From: an uncultured Bacteroidales bacterium
Lineage (GTDB): Bacteria; Bacteroidota; Bacteroidia; Bacteroidales; Paludibacteraceae
DNA length: 64,000 nucleotides
Direction: 5' to 3'
Assembly (NCBI GenBank): GCA_902779705.1
Contig: CACZCR010000004.1
Span: forward strand, 97,662-161,661
The translations under genes were made by a program, and so were the position numbers. Position 1 is the stretch's first letter. Each line of letters starts with the position of its first letter. Under the pieces are notes generated by a model. The model was given only the letters and a program-made list of their open reading frames with translations. It was not told the origin of the DNA and did not search any database. Shown one piece after another: positions 45,555 to 53,135 of this stretch.

Positions 45555-46433
45555 GTGGTGTACAAGGCAACGGATAAAATATGCGATCTCATGTCGCGCG
45601 AAGAAGACGCGATACAAATTATCAGCCGTTTTGGGCTGGAGATGGGAGTAGGGGAGCAAACCATCGAAGAGGTTTGTACATCCCATGGTGTGCATACCCC
45701 GACCTTTTTGGCTGTAGTCAACTACAAGGTTTTCAAACAACGTGCCATCCCTGCCGACATCGACATCCCTACGTTGCAATGTTACCTGCACAACGCACAT
45801 AACTACTTCCTCAATTTCCGTCTCCCGCGTCTGCGCAGAGCGCTCATCGAAGCCATTATACCCGCTGATCCAACTACCAAGATACCGGGACTCATCCTGC
45901 GTTGTTACGATGAGTTCGTCGAGGAGATACGCACACACATCGAGCATGAGAATGAAGGCCTTTACGAGGAACATGAGCATGACGACCAACGCATCACCAG
46001 CAAACTCACCGAGATCAAAAACCTCATTATCAAATACTATCCGTCACCCGTAACCGGTAACCCTTCTCCTGTAACCTATACGCTCATCAGTGTGATGAGC
46101 GATCTATGGCATACCGAGCAGGACTTTGCCGACCATTGTGCCATCGAGGATAATATCCTGCGTCCTGTGGTCTGCAACCAGCCTTCCATCGTTAGCCGCC
46201 ACCACACCAAAGCTCCCGAAACCGAGGAACTGAGCGAACGGGAACGCGATGTGCTCATTCAGGTAGTACGTGGCTTAAGCAACAAGGAGATTGCCGATGT
46301 GCTTTGCATCTCGCAACACACAGTCGTTTCCCACCGCAAACATATCACCCGCAAACTCAACATCCACTCCACCGCAGGTCTCACCATCTACGCCATCGTC
46401 AACAAACTCGTAGATCTCAATTCTTTGGAATAA
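45555..46433 (+). CDS. Hemerythrin-like / LuxR-HTH transcriptional regulator
   Basis: 292 residues from GTG 45555 (another GTG is adjacent, and ATG 45591 is a later alternative). The N-terminal ~65 residues (ATDKICDLMSREED, RFGLEMGVGEQTIEEVC) are the DUF542/ScdA-like domain. The middle is hemerythrin-like, with His/Glu ligands in LHNAHNYFLNFRLPRL, HIEHENEGLYEEHEHDD and the DHCAIEDNIL helix. The C-terminus is a LuxR HTH (LSERERDVLIQVVRGLSNKEIADVLCIS). It probably senses oxygen, nitric oxide or iron redox state. Bases 46047-46075 form a heptamer insert encoding PSPVTGNPSPVTYT. It faces the iron/haem operon, which it may regulate. Confidence 0.88.
   Translation: MVYKATDKICDLMSREEDAIQIISRFGLEMGVGEQTIEEVCTSHGVHTPTFLAVVNYKVFKQRAIPADIDIPTLQCYLHNAHNYFLNFRLPRLRRALIEAIIPADPTTKIPGLILRCYDEFVEEIRTHIEHENEGLYEEHEHDDQRITSKLTEIKNLIIKYYPSPVTGNPSPVTYTLISVMSDLWHTEQDFADHCAIEDNILRPVVCNQPSIVSRHHTKAPETEELSERERDVLIQVVRGLSNKEIADVLCISQHTVVSHRKHITRKLNIHSTAGLTIYAIVNKLVDLNSLE
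46047..46075. repeat. Heptamer array (CCGGTAA-like) inside the regulator gene
   Basis: CCCGTAA, CCGGTAA, CCCTTCT, CCTGTAA, then CC; encodes the PSPVTGNPSPVT linker. Confidence 0.8.
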
Positions 46434-46446
46434 TTTCACACTAAAA

Positions 46447-46478
46447 CTTGCATATTCCAATTATTTGTTGTAACTTTG
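46447..46478 (+). promoter_or_regulatory. Promoter for the HAD-HD fusion gene
   Basis: CTTG, 20 nt, TAACTTTG; a CTTG variant of the -33 box used repeatedly in this window. Confidence 0.8.
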
Positions 46479-46500
46479 CAGCCTCAAACAAAATAGCTGC

Positions 46501-47790
46501 ATGACGATCATTTTTGACTTAGACGGAACGCTGCTCAATACCATCGACGACTTGGGCTATGCGTGCAACTATGCGCTGGAGCACACCGGCTACCCAACGC
46601 ATCGCATCCAGGACTACCCGCGTATGGTGGGTAATGGCATCAACAACCTCATTCGTCGTGCTCTCCCCGAACCCGAACGAACCGAAGCTAATATCCTAAA
46701 AGTCAGGGAGTTCTTTGTTCCCTATTACAACGACCATAACTGCGACTACACGCGTCCCTACGAAGGCATACCGGAATTGCTCGATACTCTCAAAGCGCAA
46801 GGACATCAACTCGCTGTTGCTAGCAACAAATACCAAGCTGCCACCGAGAAAATAGTCAACCATTTCTTCTCGGGCATCTTTGATGTCATCCTCGGCGAAC
46901 GTGAAGCCATCCCCCGCAAACCGAATCCGCAAATTGTCTTTGACATCCTCTCTTGTCTTACAGCGAAGCGGTCCTACAGCGATAGCGGTCTTACAGTCGA
47001 AGACGATCAGAAGGCTCTGCCTTCTATTATATATATAGGCGACAGCCTCGTGGATCGCGACACCGCCGCCAACGCCAACGTGCCATTCGTGGCGTGTTCT
47101 TGGGGATTTGTTTCGCGTGAAGCCCTAATCGACAATGGAGTAGGGCGCATCATAGACAAGCCGCAAGACTTGCTTTTGGACGTCTATATCCAGCAATCGA
47201 TTCTTCCGCAGTATGATGCTTTCGATGGCGGCCACCAACGGGATCATGCCGAAACTGTTATCCGCGAAAGCCTCAAATTGGCACGTGCCAATAACACTGA
47301 CGAAACGATGTCTTACGTCATTGCCGCGTATCATGATTTAGGTCTTAAATTCGATCGGGAACACCATCATATCCATTCCGGTGAGATCCTCATGGCAGAT
47401 GACACCCTGCGTCAATGGTTCACTCCTGACCAGCTGCTCATCATGCGTGATGCCGTAGAAGATCACCGTGCCAGTGGCAAGAACCCTCCGCGAACTATCT
47501 ATGGAGCGATAGTTGCCGAAGCCGATCGCCAAATCGATCCGCTTACCGTCATTCATCGCACTATGGCCTATAGCCTCAAACTGCTCCCCGATGCCGATTT
47601 TGAAACGCTTTACCAACGCAGTCTCGATCATCTGCACGAGAAATACGCCGAAGGAGGTTACCTTCGCCTCTGGCTTAATAGCGAACGCAACGTCCAAGGC
47701 CTCGCACAACTCCGTGCGATCATCCACAACGAACCCCAACTCCGCACCCTTTGCCGCGAATGGTTCGACAAGGCTCTTAAGCCATGTTAA
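46501..47790 (+). CDS. Fusion of Gph-like HAD phosphatase and HD-domain phosphohydrolase
   Basis: 429 residues. Residues 1-~230 are a HAD subfamily like phosphoglycolate phosphatase: IFDLDGTLLNT, ASNKYQAAT, RKPNPQIVFD, YIGDSLVDRDTA. Residues ~235-429 are an HD domain: GHQRDHAETVI, AAYHDLGLKFDREHHHIHSGEIL (His-Asp) and VEDHRASG. Fusion of a phosphatase to an HD hydrolase suggests nucleotide or phosphorylated-metabolite turnover. Bases 46956-46996 carry the 16-17-nt repeat family in frame (LTAKRSYSDSGLT) in the HAD part, just before motif IV. Confidence 0.88.
   Translation: MTIIFDLDGTLLNTIDDLGYACNYALEHTGYPTHRIQDYPRMVGNGINNLIRRALPEPERTEANILKVREFFVPYYNDHNCDYTRPYEGIPELLDTLKAQGHQLAVASNKYQAATEKIVNHFFSGIFDVILGEREAIPRKPNPQIVFDILSCLTAKRSYSDSGLTVEDDQKALPSIIYIGDSLVDRDTAANANVPFVACSWGFVSREALIDNGVGRIIDKPQDLLLDVYIQQSILPQYDAFDGGHQRDHAETVIRESLKLARANNTDETMSYVIAAYHDLGLKFDREHHHIHSGEILMADDTLRQWFTPDQLLIMRDAVEDHRASGKNPPRTIYGAIVAEADRQIDPLTVIHRTMAYSLKLLPDADFETLYQRSLDHLHEKYAEGGYLRLWLNSERNVQGLAQLRAIIHNEPQLRTLCREWFDKALKPC
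46956..46996 (+). repeat. 16-17-nt repeat family in the HAD-HD gene
   Basis: TCTTACAGCGAAGCGG, TCCTACAGCGATAGCGG, TCTTACAG; sense orientation relative to the gene. Confidence 0.9.
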
Positions 47791-48223
47791 AACAAATCTA
47801 ATTGTGCTGTGTGATTTTTCGTATCAACCTTCTCGATGATACGCTCTAAGATACCTTCTGCATTGAAAACGAAGGTCTTGCGTAATGTACCCATGGATAC
47901 TTTGCCGTAATTGCGCTTCTCGCCCCATGCACCGAAGGCTTGCAGCATGTCGGTTGTCGGGTCACTCAAGAGCGGGAAGGGTAAATTGTATTTCTCCTTG
48001 AACTTGATATGCGAAGCCTGGCTGTCCTTGCTGACACCAAACACTTGATAACCCTGCGCCAAGAAAGCATGGTAGTTGTCGCGGATGTTACATGCTTCAG
48101 CCGTAAATCCTTTGGGTAGAAATAAATAACTGTCTTTTTGCCGATCAGGTCCTTGTCTGTAACCATTTTGCCGGTTTCGTCGGCTACCGCAAAACGCGGC
48201 ATCTTGTCTCCAACTTGTAACAT
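47787..48223 (-). pseudogene. bcp: Broken thiol peroxidase (Bcp/PrxQ) lacking its peroxidatic Cys
   Basis: The first frame (from 48223) reads MLQVGDKMPRFAVADETG to VIYFYPKD, then loses register at 48104-48107. The second frame resumes TAEACNIRDNYHAFLAQGYQVFGVSKDSQ in two pieces (TAEACNIRDNYHAF and AQGYQVFGVSKDS) and runs to the normal C-terminus at 47787. The expected residues between the two halves, an x-TPGC segment containing the peroxidatic Cys, are missing, consistent with a 13-nt deletion that also shifts the frame. The resolving-type Cys in TAEAC is retained. Unless this is a sequencing error, the enzyme is dead. It overlaps the convergent HAD-HD gene by four bases. Confidence 0.85.
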
Positions 48224-48225
48224 AA

Positions 48226-49263
48226 TTATTTGCGTTTTAAGATTTTAACAGCGATAGTACCAATTTTATACAGCAACGGCTTCGTCACGCATAAGAATCG
48301 TCCGTGTTCAACCAATTGTCCACCGAATTCAGCCTTGAAATCGCGGACGCCGTAAGGCACTCCGGGTTCTCCGGCTCCCATCATATCGTAACGCGAACAA
48401 CCGGTTTGCTTCGCCAATTGTATCCCGGCATATGTCGCCATGACAGACGGATATTGGTCCTTATATTCAGCATTGAGTCCACACTCAAACCATTCGTATA
48501 CAGTCCGTTCATCGGCTACGACCATGCTACCTCCGATGATATGTCCTTGGTGTTTGACCAAGAGGAATTTTGCAATGCCTTGCCGATACGCTTCCAAGAA
48601 GAATTCAATTGGCCAGAGGGGAGTCTTCACTTTCGTGCGATAGAGTCCCGCAAGCACCTTGTACCACTCTCTAATCTCGGACTCGTTCACTCGTTCATTC
48701 GTTAAACATTCAACCGTCGCTTGTGCTTTTCGCACTTGGCGACACCGGTTGTCGCTTAGGTTGCTTTTAGACGGATCGACATGGAAATTCAGGTGCGGCT
48801 TATAGCTAAATCCCGCAGTTTCAAAGGCTTCTTTCCATGCACTATAGTCATTAAAATTCCGCGTCTCGATATAAATCGGCGAATTTAAAATCTTAAATCT
48901 TAAATCACAAATCTTAAATTGCTTGCGAACAGCCTTCATAAGAGCTTCAACCTCTTCAGAAGTTGCATCGTTCGCAAGCGCAGCTCCTCCTATTACAATC
49001 GCACGACGCGTAAAGAATTGCCGGATAGCACTTTGCTCTTTGGTCACATATCCGACACAAATCCCCACTAATTCGCTAATTCGCTCATTCTCTAATTCTC
49101 TAACTTGTTCCACCCCATACACAAACGGTTCCATCAGTTCCGGCATAGACGCAAAAAAGTCATACGCCTCCGGAGACTGAAACCATGTTCCCGTCTCACT
49201 CGTCTGCACCAACTCACTCCATTGCTGCCGATCGATTTCGTTAAATGTCAGAACCTGTGCCAT
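48226..49263 (-). CDS. FemAB/BioF2-like acyltransferase with three repeat insertions
   Basis: 345 residues of the GNAT/FemAB superfamily. TWFQSPEAYDFFASMP at the N-terminus and the C-terminal GGSMVVADERTVYEWFECG, YDMMGAGEPGVPYGVRDFKAEFGG pattern match lipid II aminoacyltransferase or BioF2-like acyltransferases active on envelope precursors. Three separate in-frame inserts come from short DNA repeats: RELENERISELVG (49066-49105), FKICDLRFKILNS (48882-48923) and LTNERVNESEIRE (48680-48703). Their number in one gene is striking. It has its own promoter, divergent from the structured RNA. Confidence 0.8.
   Translation of the reverse strand: MAQVLTFNEIDRQQWSELVQTSETGTWFQSPEAYDFFASMPELMEPFVYGVEQVRELENERISELVGICVGYVTKEQSAIRQFFTRRAIVIGGAALANDATSEEVEALMKAVRKQFKICDLRFKILNSPIYIETRNFNDYSAWKEAFETAGFSYKPHLNFHVDPSKSNLSDNRCRQVRKAQATVECLTNERVNESEIREWYKVLAGLYRTKVKTPLWPIEFFLEAYRQGIAKFLLVKHQGHIIGGSMVVADERTVYEWFECGLNAEYKDQYPSVMATYAGIQLAKQTGCSRYDMMGAGEPGVPYGVRDFKAEFGGQLVEHGRFLCVTKPLLYKIGTIAVKILKRK
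48680..48703. repeat. Octamer array (CACTCGTT)3 in the FemAB-like gene
   Basis: GACTCGTT, CACTCGTT, CATTCGTT; read in frame. Confidence 0.8.
48882..48923. repeat. Heptamer array (AATCTTA)6 in the FemAB-like gene
   Basis: AATTTAA, AATCTTA, AATCTTA, AATCACA, AATCTTA, AATTGCT; read in frame. Confidence 0.88.
49066..49105. repeat. Octamer array (CGCTAATT)5 in the FemAB-like gene
   Basis: CACTAATT, CGCTAATT, CGCTCATT, CTCTAATT, CTCTAACT; read in frame. Confidence 0.86.
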
Positions 49264-49276
49264 TAAATTTTGCGTA

Positions 49277-49308
49277 CAAAATTACTGCTTTTTTTTGAGA
49301 TATGCAAG
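49277..49308 (-). promoter_or_regulatory. Promoter for the FemAB-like gene
   Basis: On the minus strand CTTG, 20 nt, TAATTTTG, 13 bases before the start. Confidence 0.82.
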
Positions 49309-49334
49309 TTTTCTTCACTATATTATATTTTTTT

Positions 49335-49366
49335 CTTGTGTATATGAGAATTTTTTAGTATCTTTG
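49335..49366 (+). promoter_or_regulatory. Promoter for the structured RNA at 49.4-49.7 kb
   Basis: CTTG, 20 nt, TATCTTTG. Back to back with the FemAB-like promoter; the same two-promoter module recurs near 58352-58418. Confidence 0.82.
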
Positions 49367-49372
49367 CACCCG

Positions 49373-49668
49373 CAAACTCACGCTGGGGTGTCTGCATTGA
49401 TACAACAGGGTGAGGGAGCAGACATATTTAATGGCGTTTACTAACGCTTGTTTTTGACTAATTGAAACCTAGGAAACTTCAAATAGTTATCTTCGAAAAC
49501 AAGTAGCGGTAGATGCCCATAGGGTGTATTATACACTCGCGTGTACTATATTTGTACATGTGCGTTCACGTATATACACAGCGTGGGTTTCTGCATTGCT
49601 TATTCGAGATAACGGGTTTTCCTAGGACCTCAATTAGCGGATAAGCAAAAAGGGAATCCGCGTTTTTT
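49373..49668 (+). ncRNA. Candidate structured noncoding RNA, ~295 nt
   Basis: A promoter on the left and an intrinsic terminator on the right bound a noncoding unit. The 5' part has hairpin TGTCTGC/GCAGACA (49389-49424) and a small hairpin GCGTT-tact-AACGC followed by TTGTTTTT (49434-49455), which could be an early terminator. The 3' part is a rod about 160 nt long: CCTAGGAAAC (49468-49477) pairs with GTTTTCCTAGG (49616-49626), and GTTATCTTCGAA (49486-49497) with TTCGAGATAAC (49603-49613), with further pairing inward to a loop near 49550. GGTGTCTGCATTG at 49387 recurs as GGTTTCTGCATTG at 49586, so both could pair with GCAGA. No Rfam family recognised; 6S-like in shape only. It may also act as leader for the glycan genes. 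Confidence 0.6.
49637..49668 (+). terminator. Intrinsic terminator of the structured RNA
   Basis: GCGGAT/ATCCGC stem with a 13-nt loop followed by G and six T. Confidence 0.82.
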
Positions 49669-49759
49669 AATTTATCCCATTCTCTTTTAGCCTAATCATC
49701 TCAAAGACAATCGCTTTCGCCATTGTCTATGTCTCCGTATGTAAATAATTAACATCAAT

Positions 49760-51217
49760 ATGAAACGGAGTAAATTGTATTACTTAACTCATCCGAGTGT
49801 GACTTTACCTGCTTTATGGGCAAAGTTCTCGGATAGATATGCCATTGAGCAACAATGGAAAAACGTAATGGGCTATCCTCTTGATTTGGAGAATCCCAAA
49901 ACATTTAATGAAAAGCTACAGTGGTTGAAACTTTACGACCACAACCCGCTATATACTACCCTTGTTGACAAATATAAAATCAAAGAATGGGTCGCTCAAA
50001 AAATTGGTCCTCAGTACGTAATACCTACATTAGGAGTGTATAAATCCATAAATGAGATAGACCTTGACAAACTCCCTGATCGTTTTGTGCTAAAATGTAA
50101 TCATGATAGCGGAAGTGTTTGTATTTGCAAAGACAAACGTACGTTTGATAAGCAAAGCGCATTAAAGAAATTAGACAGCGCTCTAAAAAAGAATTTCTTC
50201 TATCATAGCAGAGAATGGGCATACAAGAACGTAAAGCCGCTAATTATTGCTGAACCATATTTTGAAGATGAAATTTCTCATGATCTCCCTGATTTCAAAT
50301 TCTTCTCTTATAATGGTTTAGTTAAATATATGTTTGTTGCTTGCGACAGAAACAATTCCGAGACAGAAACAAAATTTGATTTCTATGACTTAGACTTTAA
50401 TCATCTGGATGTTAAAAATATCCATCCTAACGCTGATACGCATATGGAGAAACCTCAGTGCTATGAGGAAATGATTCGATTGGCTTCTATACTATCAGAA
50501 GGCATACCGCATGTACGAGTTGACTTCTATCAAGTTAATGGGAAAGTATATTTCGGAGAAATGACATTATACCATTGGGCTGGAATGACAAAATTTGAGC
50601 CAATGGATTTCGATTATTTGTTAGGAAGATACTTGGTTTTACCACCCAAACGAAGATTTAGAATTAGACCTCTCCGCTTCCGAAAGATTAAAAGAATAAT
50701 TAGGAAACTAAAGTATGGTGATAAAACAACTCACCTCTTAGGTTTAATTGACGAAGGCCTTAAAATAGGTCATGATGTCCATCTGATTGAAATGCCAAAT
50801 TTTGGATCGGAGCCTTATCTTATTTCTATTGGTAACAATACCACTATATCTTTTGATGTCGCTTTCGTGACTCATGATGCCGGAGCTGCTGTTATTGGAC
50901 GCATGCCTAATGAGGACCGACAAACAGGAATATTCGGACCTATTAAGATAGGTAATAATTGCTTTGTTGGATGCAGAACTACTATTCTCGCAAATGTGCA
51001 TATTGGTGATAATGTGATTATTGGAGCAGGTAGCGTCGTTAATAGAGATATACCATCCAATTCTATTGCCGCGGGTGTTCCCTGCAAAGTTATTTGCACG
51101 ATAGATGAGTACAAGAAGAAACACAAAGATGATTTCATCTATTGTAATCTCTGGCCATACGAGAAGAAAAAAGCGTATTTACGTGCATATTTCGCAGATG
51201 AGTTAAATGTAGAGTAA
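49760..51217 (+). CDS. Fusion of TupA-like ATP-grasp and hexapeptide acyltransferase
   Basis: 485 residues. Residues ~1-285 resemble the TupA/ATP-grasp glycan-synthesis family: NPKTFNEKLQWLKLYD, LVDKYKIKEWV, DRFVLKCNHDSGSV and FYQVNGKVYFGEMTLYHW (metal/ATP end). Residues ~320-485 are a left-handed beta-helix acyltransferase: SIGNNTTIS, IKIGNNCFVGCRTTILANV, IGDNVIIGAGSVVNRDIP, GVPCKVI. The fusion suggests peptide-like modification and O- or N-acetylation of the same glycan. It starts the glycan operon. AT-rich and codon-poor compared with its neighbours, which suggests transfer. Confidence 0.83.
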   Translation: MKRSKLYYLTHPSVTLPALWAKFSDRYAIEQQWKNVMGYPLDLENPKTFNEKLQWLKLYDHNPLYTTLVDKYKIKEWVAQKIGPQYVIPTLGVYKSINEIDLDKLPDRFVLKCNHDSGSVCICKDKRTFDKQSALKKLDSALKKNFFYHSREWAYKNVKPLIIAEPYFEDEISHDLPDFKFFSYNGLVKYMFVACDRNNSETETKFDFYDLDFNHLDVKNIHPNADTHMEKPQCYEEMIRLASILSEGIPHVRVDFYQVNGKVYFGEMTLYHWAGMTKFEPMDFDYLLGRYLVLPPKRRFRIRPLRFRKIKRIIRKLKYGDKTTHLLGLIDEGLKIGHDVHLIEMPNFGSEPYLISIGNNTTISFDVAFVTHDAGAAVIGRMPNEDRQTGIFGPIKIGNNCFVGCRTTILANVHIGDNVIIGAGSVVNRDIPSNSIAAGVPCKVICTIDEYKKKHKDDFIYCNLWPYEKKKAYLRAYFADELNVE

Positions 51218-51220
51218 ATC

Positions 51221-52126
51221 ATGGGTAAGCAATTTGTAATATATAGTGCGTGTATAGGTTCGTATGATAATATCAGCCAACCTAAATACATTGACGATCG
51301 CTTTGATTATATCCTTTTTACGGACGAACTAAAAGAAAAGCATATCGGAGTGTGGGAGGTTAGAAAGGTTGATTATAGCAATTCCGACAAAACAAGAATT
51401 GCGCGATACGTGAAAACACATCCGCATACATTACTCCCACAATACAAAGCGACAGTATGGTTAGATGCCAATTTAGAAATAATATCGCCATTTATATATG
51501 AGCGGAGTATTGAGCTGTGCGAAAGCAAAACCCAATTAGCCAGTATAAAGCATCCTATGCGTGATTGTATATACGACGAGGCGTATTGGGTATATGGTTT
51601 GGATTCTGAAATCAAGATTTTCGAATGGTGCCATTTCCTTCGAAGTATCGGCTACCCCAGACATAATGGTCTATATGAGACGAATGTGCTGTTTAGAATA
51701 AACGATGAAAATGTAGCAGATCTAAACGAGCAGTGGTGGAAAGCCATTCTTGAACATTCTCGTAGAGATCAACTTTCTCTTAATTACTTATTATGGAATT
51801 CTGCAATCCGTCAAGATTATATTCTGCCGATTGGAGAACATGCAGTAAACTCTACACATATCTGCAAAAGATTACATAATAATGTAGCATCCACCTCTGG
51901 CAGAAGAAGTTTGCAACAAACTAAGTGGGAGCATTTTAGAAATCGCTGTAGAATGGGATTGCCATCCAAACACGATGCTTTTCAGAGGCTTCATTATTTC
52001 TTATATCAATTCCCTGTAAATATGGGCATGGCTTTGCTAAATCTCTGGACGATATATGCCATAATCATTTATGGTCCACGGATAAAATATGAGGCACATC
52101 TAAGACACATTCAAAACAATGGATAA
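51221..52126 (+). CDS. DUF616/TOD1-like glycosyltransferase
   Basis: 301 residues. N-terminal FVIYSACIGSYDNISQPKYIDDRFDYILFTD is the DUF616 pattern, visible in FVIYSACIGSYDN and FDYILFTDE; TVWLDANLEI is the DxD-like motif, and LYETNVLFRIND with QWWKAILEHSRRDQLSLNY completes the GT8-like fold. The family is a putative glycosyltransferase. The gene starts 3 bases after the fusion gene and overlaps the following GT2 gene by eight bases. AT-rich like its neighbours. Confidence 0.82.
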   Translation: MGKQFVIYSACIGSYDNISQPKYIDDRFDYILFTDELKEKHIGVWEVRKVDYSNSDKTRIARYVKTHPHTLLPQYKATVWLDANLEIISPFIYERSIELCESKTQLASIKHPMRDCIYDEAYWVYGLDSEIKIFEWCHFLRSIGYPRHNGLYETNVLFRINDENVADLNEQWWKAILEHSRRDQLSLNYLLWNSAIRQDYILPIGEHAVNSTHICKRLHNNVASTSGRRSLQQTKWEHFRNRCRMGLPSKHDAFQRLHYFLYQFPVNMGMALLNLWTIYAIIIYGPRIKYEAHLRHIQNNG

Positions 52127-53135
52127 TATGCAGTTATCATTCATTATTCCCTTCTACAATGGAGGAACATACATTGCCGAGTGCCTTGACTCGCTTTTTG
52201 CGCAAGACATTCCGGAAAAGGAATACGAGGTGATTGTGGTGGACGATTGCTCTACCGACACACATTCTCTTGATATAGTCCGCGCGTATATGCAAAAACA
52301 CACAAATTTACATCTGCTTAAGAATGACAAAAACCTGCGTGTAGGAGCAAGTCGTAATCATGGAATACTTGAAGCGAAAGGCAAGTATATATGGCTCATC
52401 GATCAAGACGATAAAATCCAGTTTAATTGTCTTAAAGAATTACTTTCGATAGTTGAGAAAGAGCAATTAGATTACATTACTTTTGATTTCTTGGATTTCG
52501 ATAATGATGGTAATGAGACTCCCCATCGTTTGGTGACTAACAATACCAGTATTATGGCAGGTCTTGAGTATGCCTACAATATCTGCAACAAACAAATATG
52601 GAACAATCAATGGGATACAAATGTTTGGCACCAGATATTTAATCGTGAGTTCATGTTGGCTCACAATATCTTCTTTACCGAGGTTTCCTATTTTGACGAT
52701 ATGATAGTTAATCTTAAGTCGCTCATGTATGCAAAACGAATGAAAGCGATAGCACATCCTTTCTATCATTATCGCTACAACGAGCAATCGGTATTGCATT
52801 CTGAGGTTGGTGTCGGCGGACGTACATTGTTTGACGCATCAATAAACGCAAGTGTTGTCCTGCTTGATTTCTCTCAAGAGACCATAAATGTCGATAAGTA
52901 TTTCTCTGATCATTTTATGGAAGCTGTTCCTGGGCGAGCTAATGGTTTTACAAAAGCACTATTGCGTATACCATTCAAGCAACAAAGGAAATTTTACGAA
53001 CAGGTGAAATTACATCCGGACGTGGTCGCAAAAGCAAAACCATATTTGTCTCGTTTGAATAGAATTTTAATTACAAATCCTTGGATTGCATATATATTAC
53101 ATCCATTTGACGATTTTTATAGAAAAATACGATGA
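52119..53135 (+). CDS. Glycosyltransferase family 2, first
   Basis: 338 residues, GT-A fold. LSFIIPFYNGGTYIAECLDSLF, VIVVDDCSTD (nucleotide binding) and LIDQDDKI (metal-binding DxD) are clear. The C-terminal half has FDDMIVNLKSLMYAKR and HPFYHYRYNEQSV, as in capsule or LPS chain glycosyltransferases. It overlaps the genes before and after by 8 and 4 bases. Sugar specificity is not readable. Confidence 0.9.
   Translation: MDNMQLSFIIPFYNGGTYIAECLDSLFAQDIPEKEYEVIVVDDCSTDTHSLDIVRAYMQKHTNLHLLKNDKNLRVGASRNHGILEAKGKYIWLIDQDDKIQFNCLKELLSIVEKEQLDYITFDFLDFDNDGNETPHRLVTNNTSIMAGLEYAYNICNKQIWNNQWDTNVWHQIFNREFMLAHNIFFTEVSYFDDMIVNLKSLMYAKRMKAIAHPFYHYRYNEQSVLHSEVGVGGRTLFDASINASVVLLDFSQETINVDKYFSDHFMEAVPGRANGFTKALLRIPFKQQRKFYEQVKLHPDVVAKAKPYLSRLNRILITNPWIAYILHPFDDFYRKIR

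Noticed and set aside
49373..49668. The structured RNA as 6S RNA, tmRNA, SRP RNA or RNase P RNA.
   Set aside because: The rod shape recalls 6S, but length, position and sequence do not match, and tmRNA, SRP and RNase P signatures are absent.
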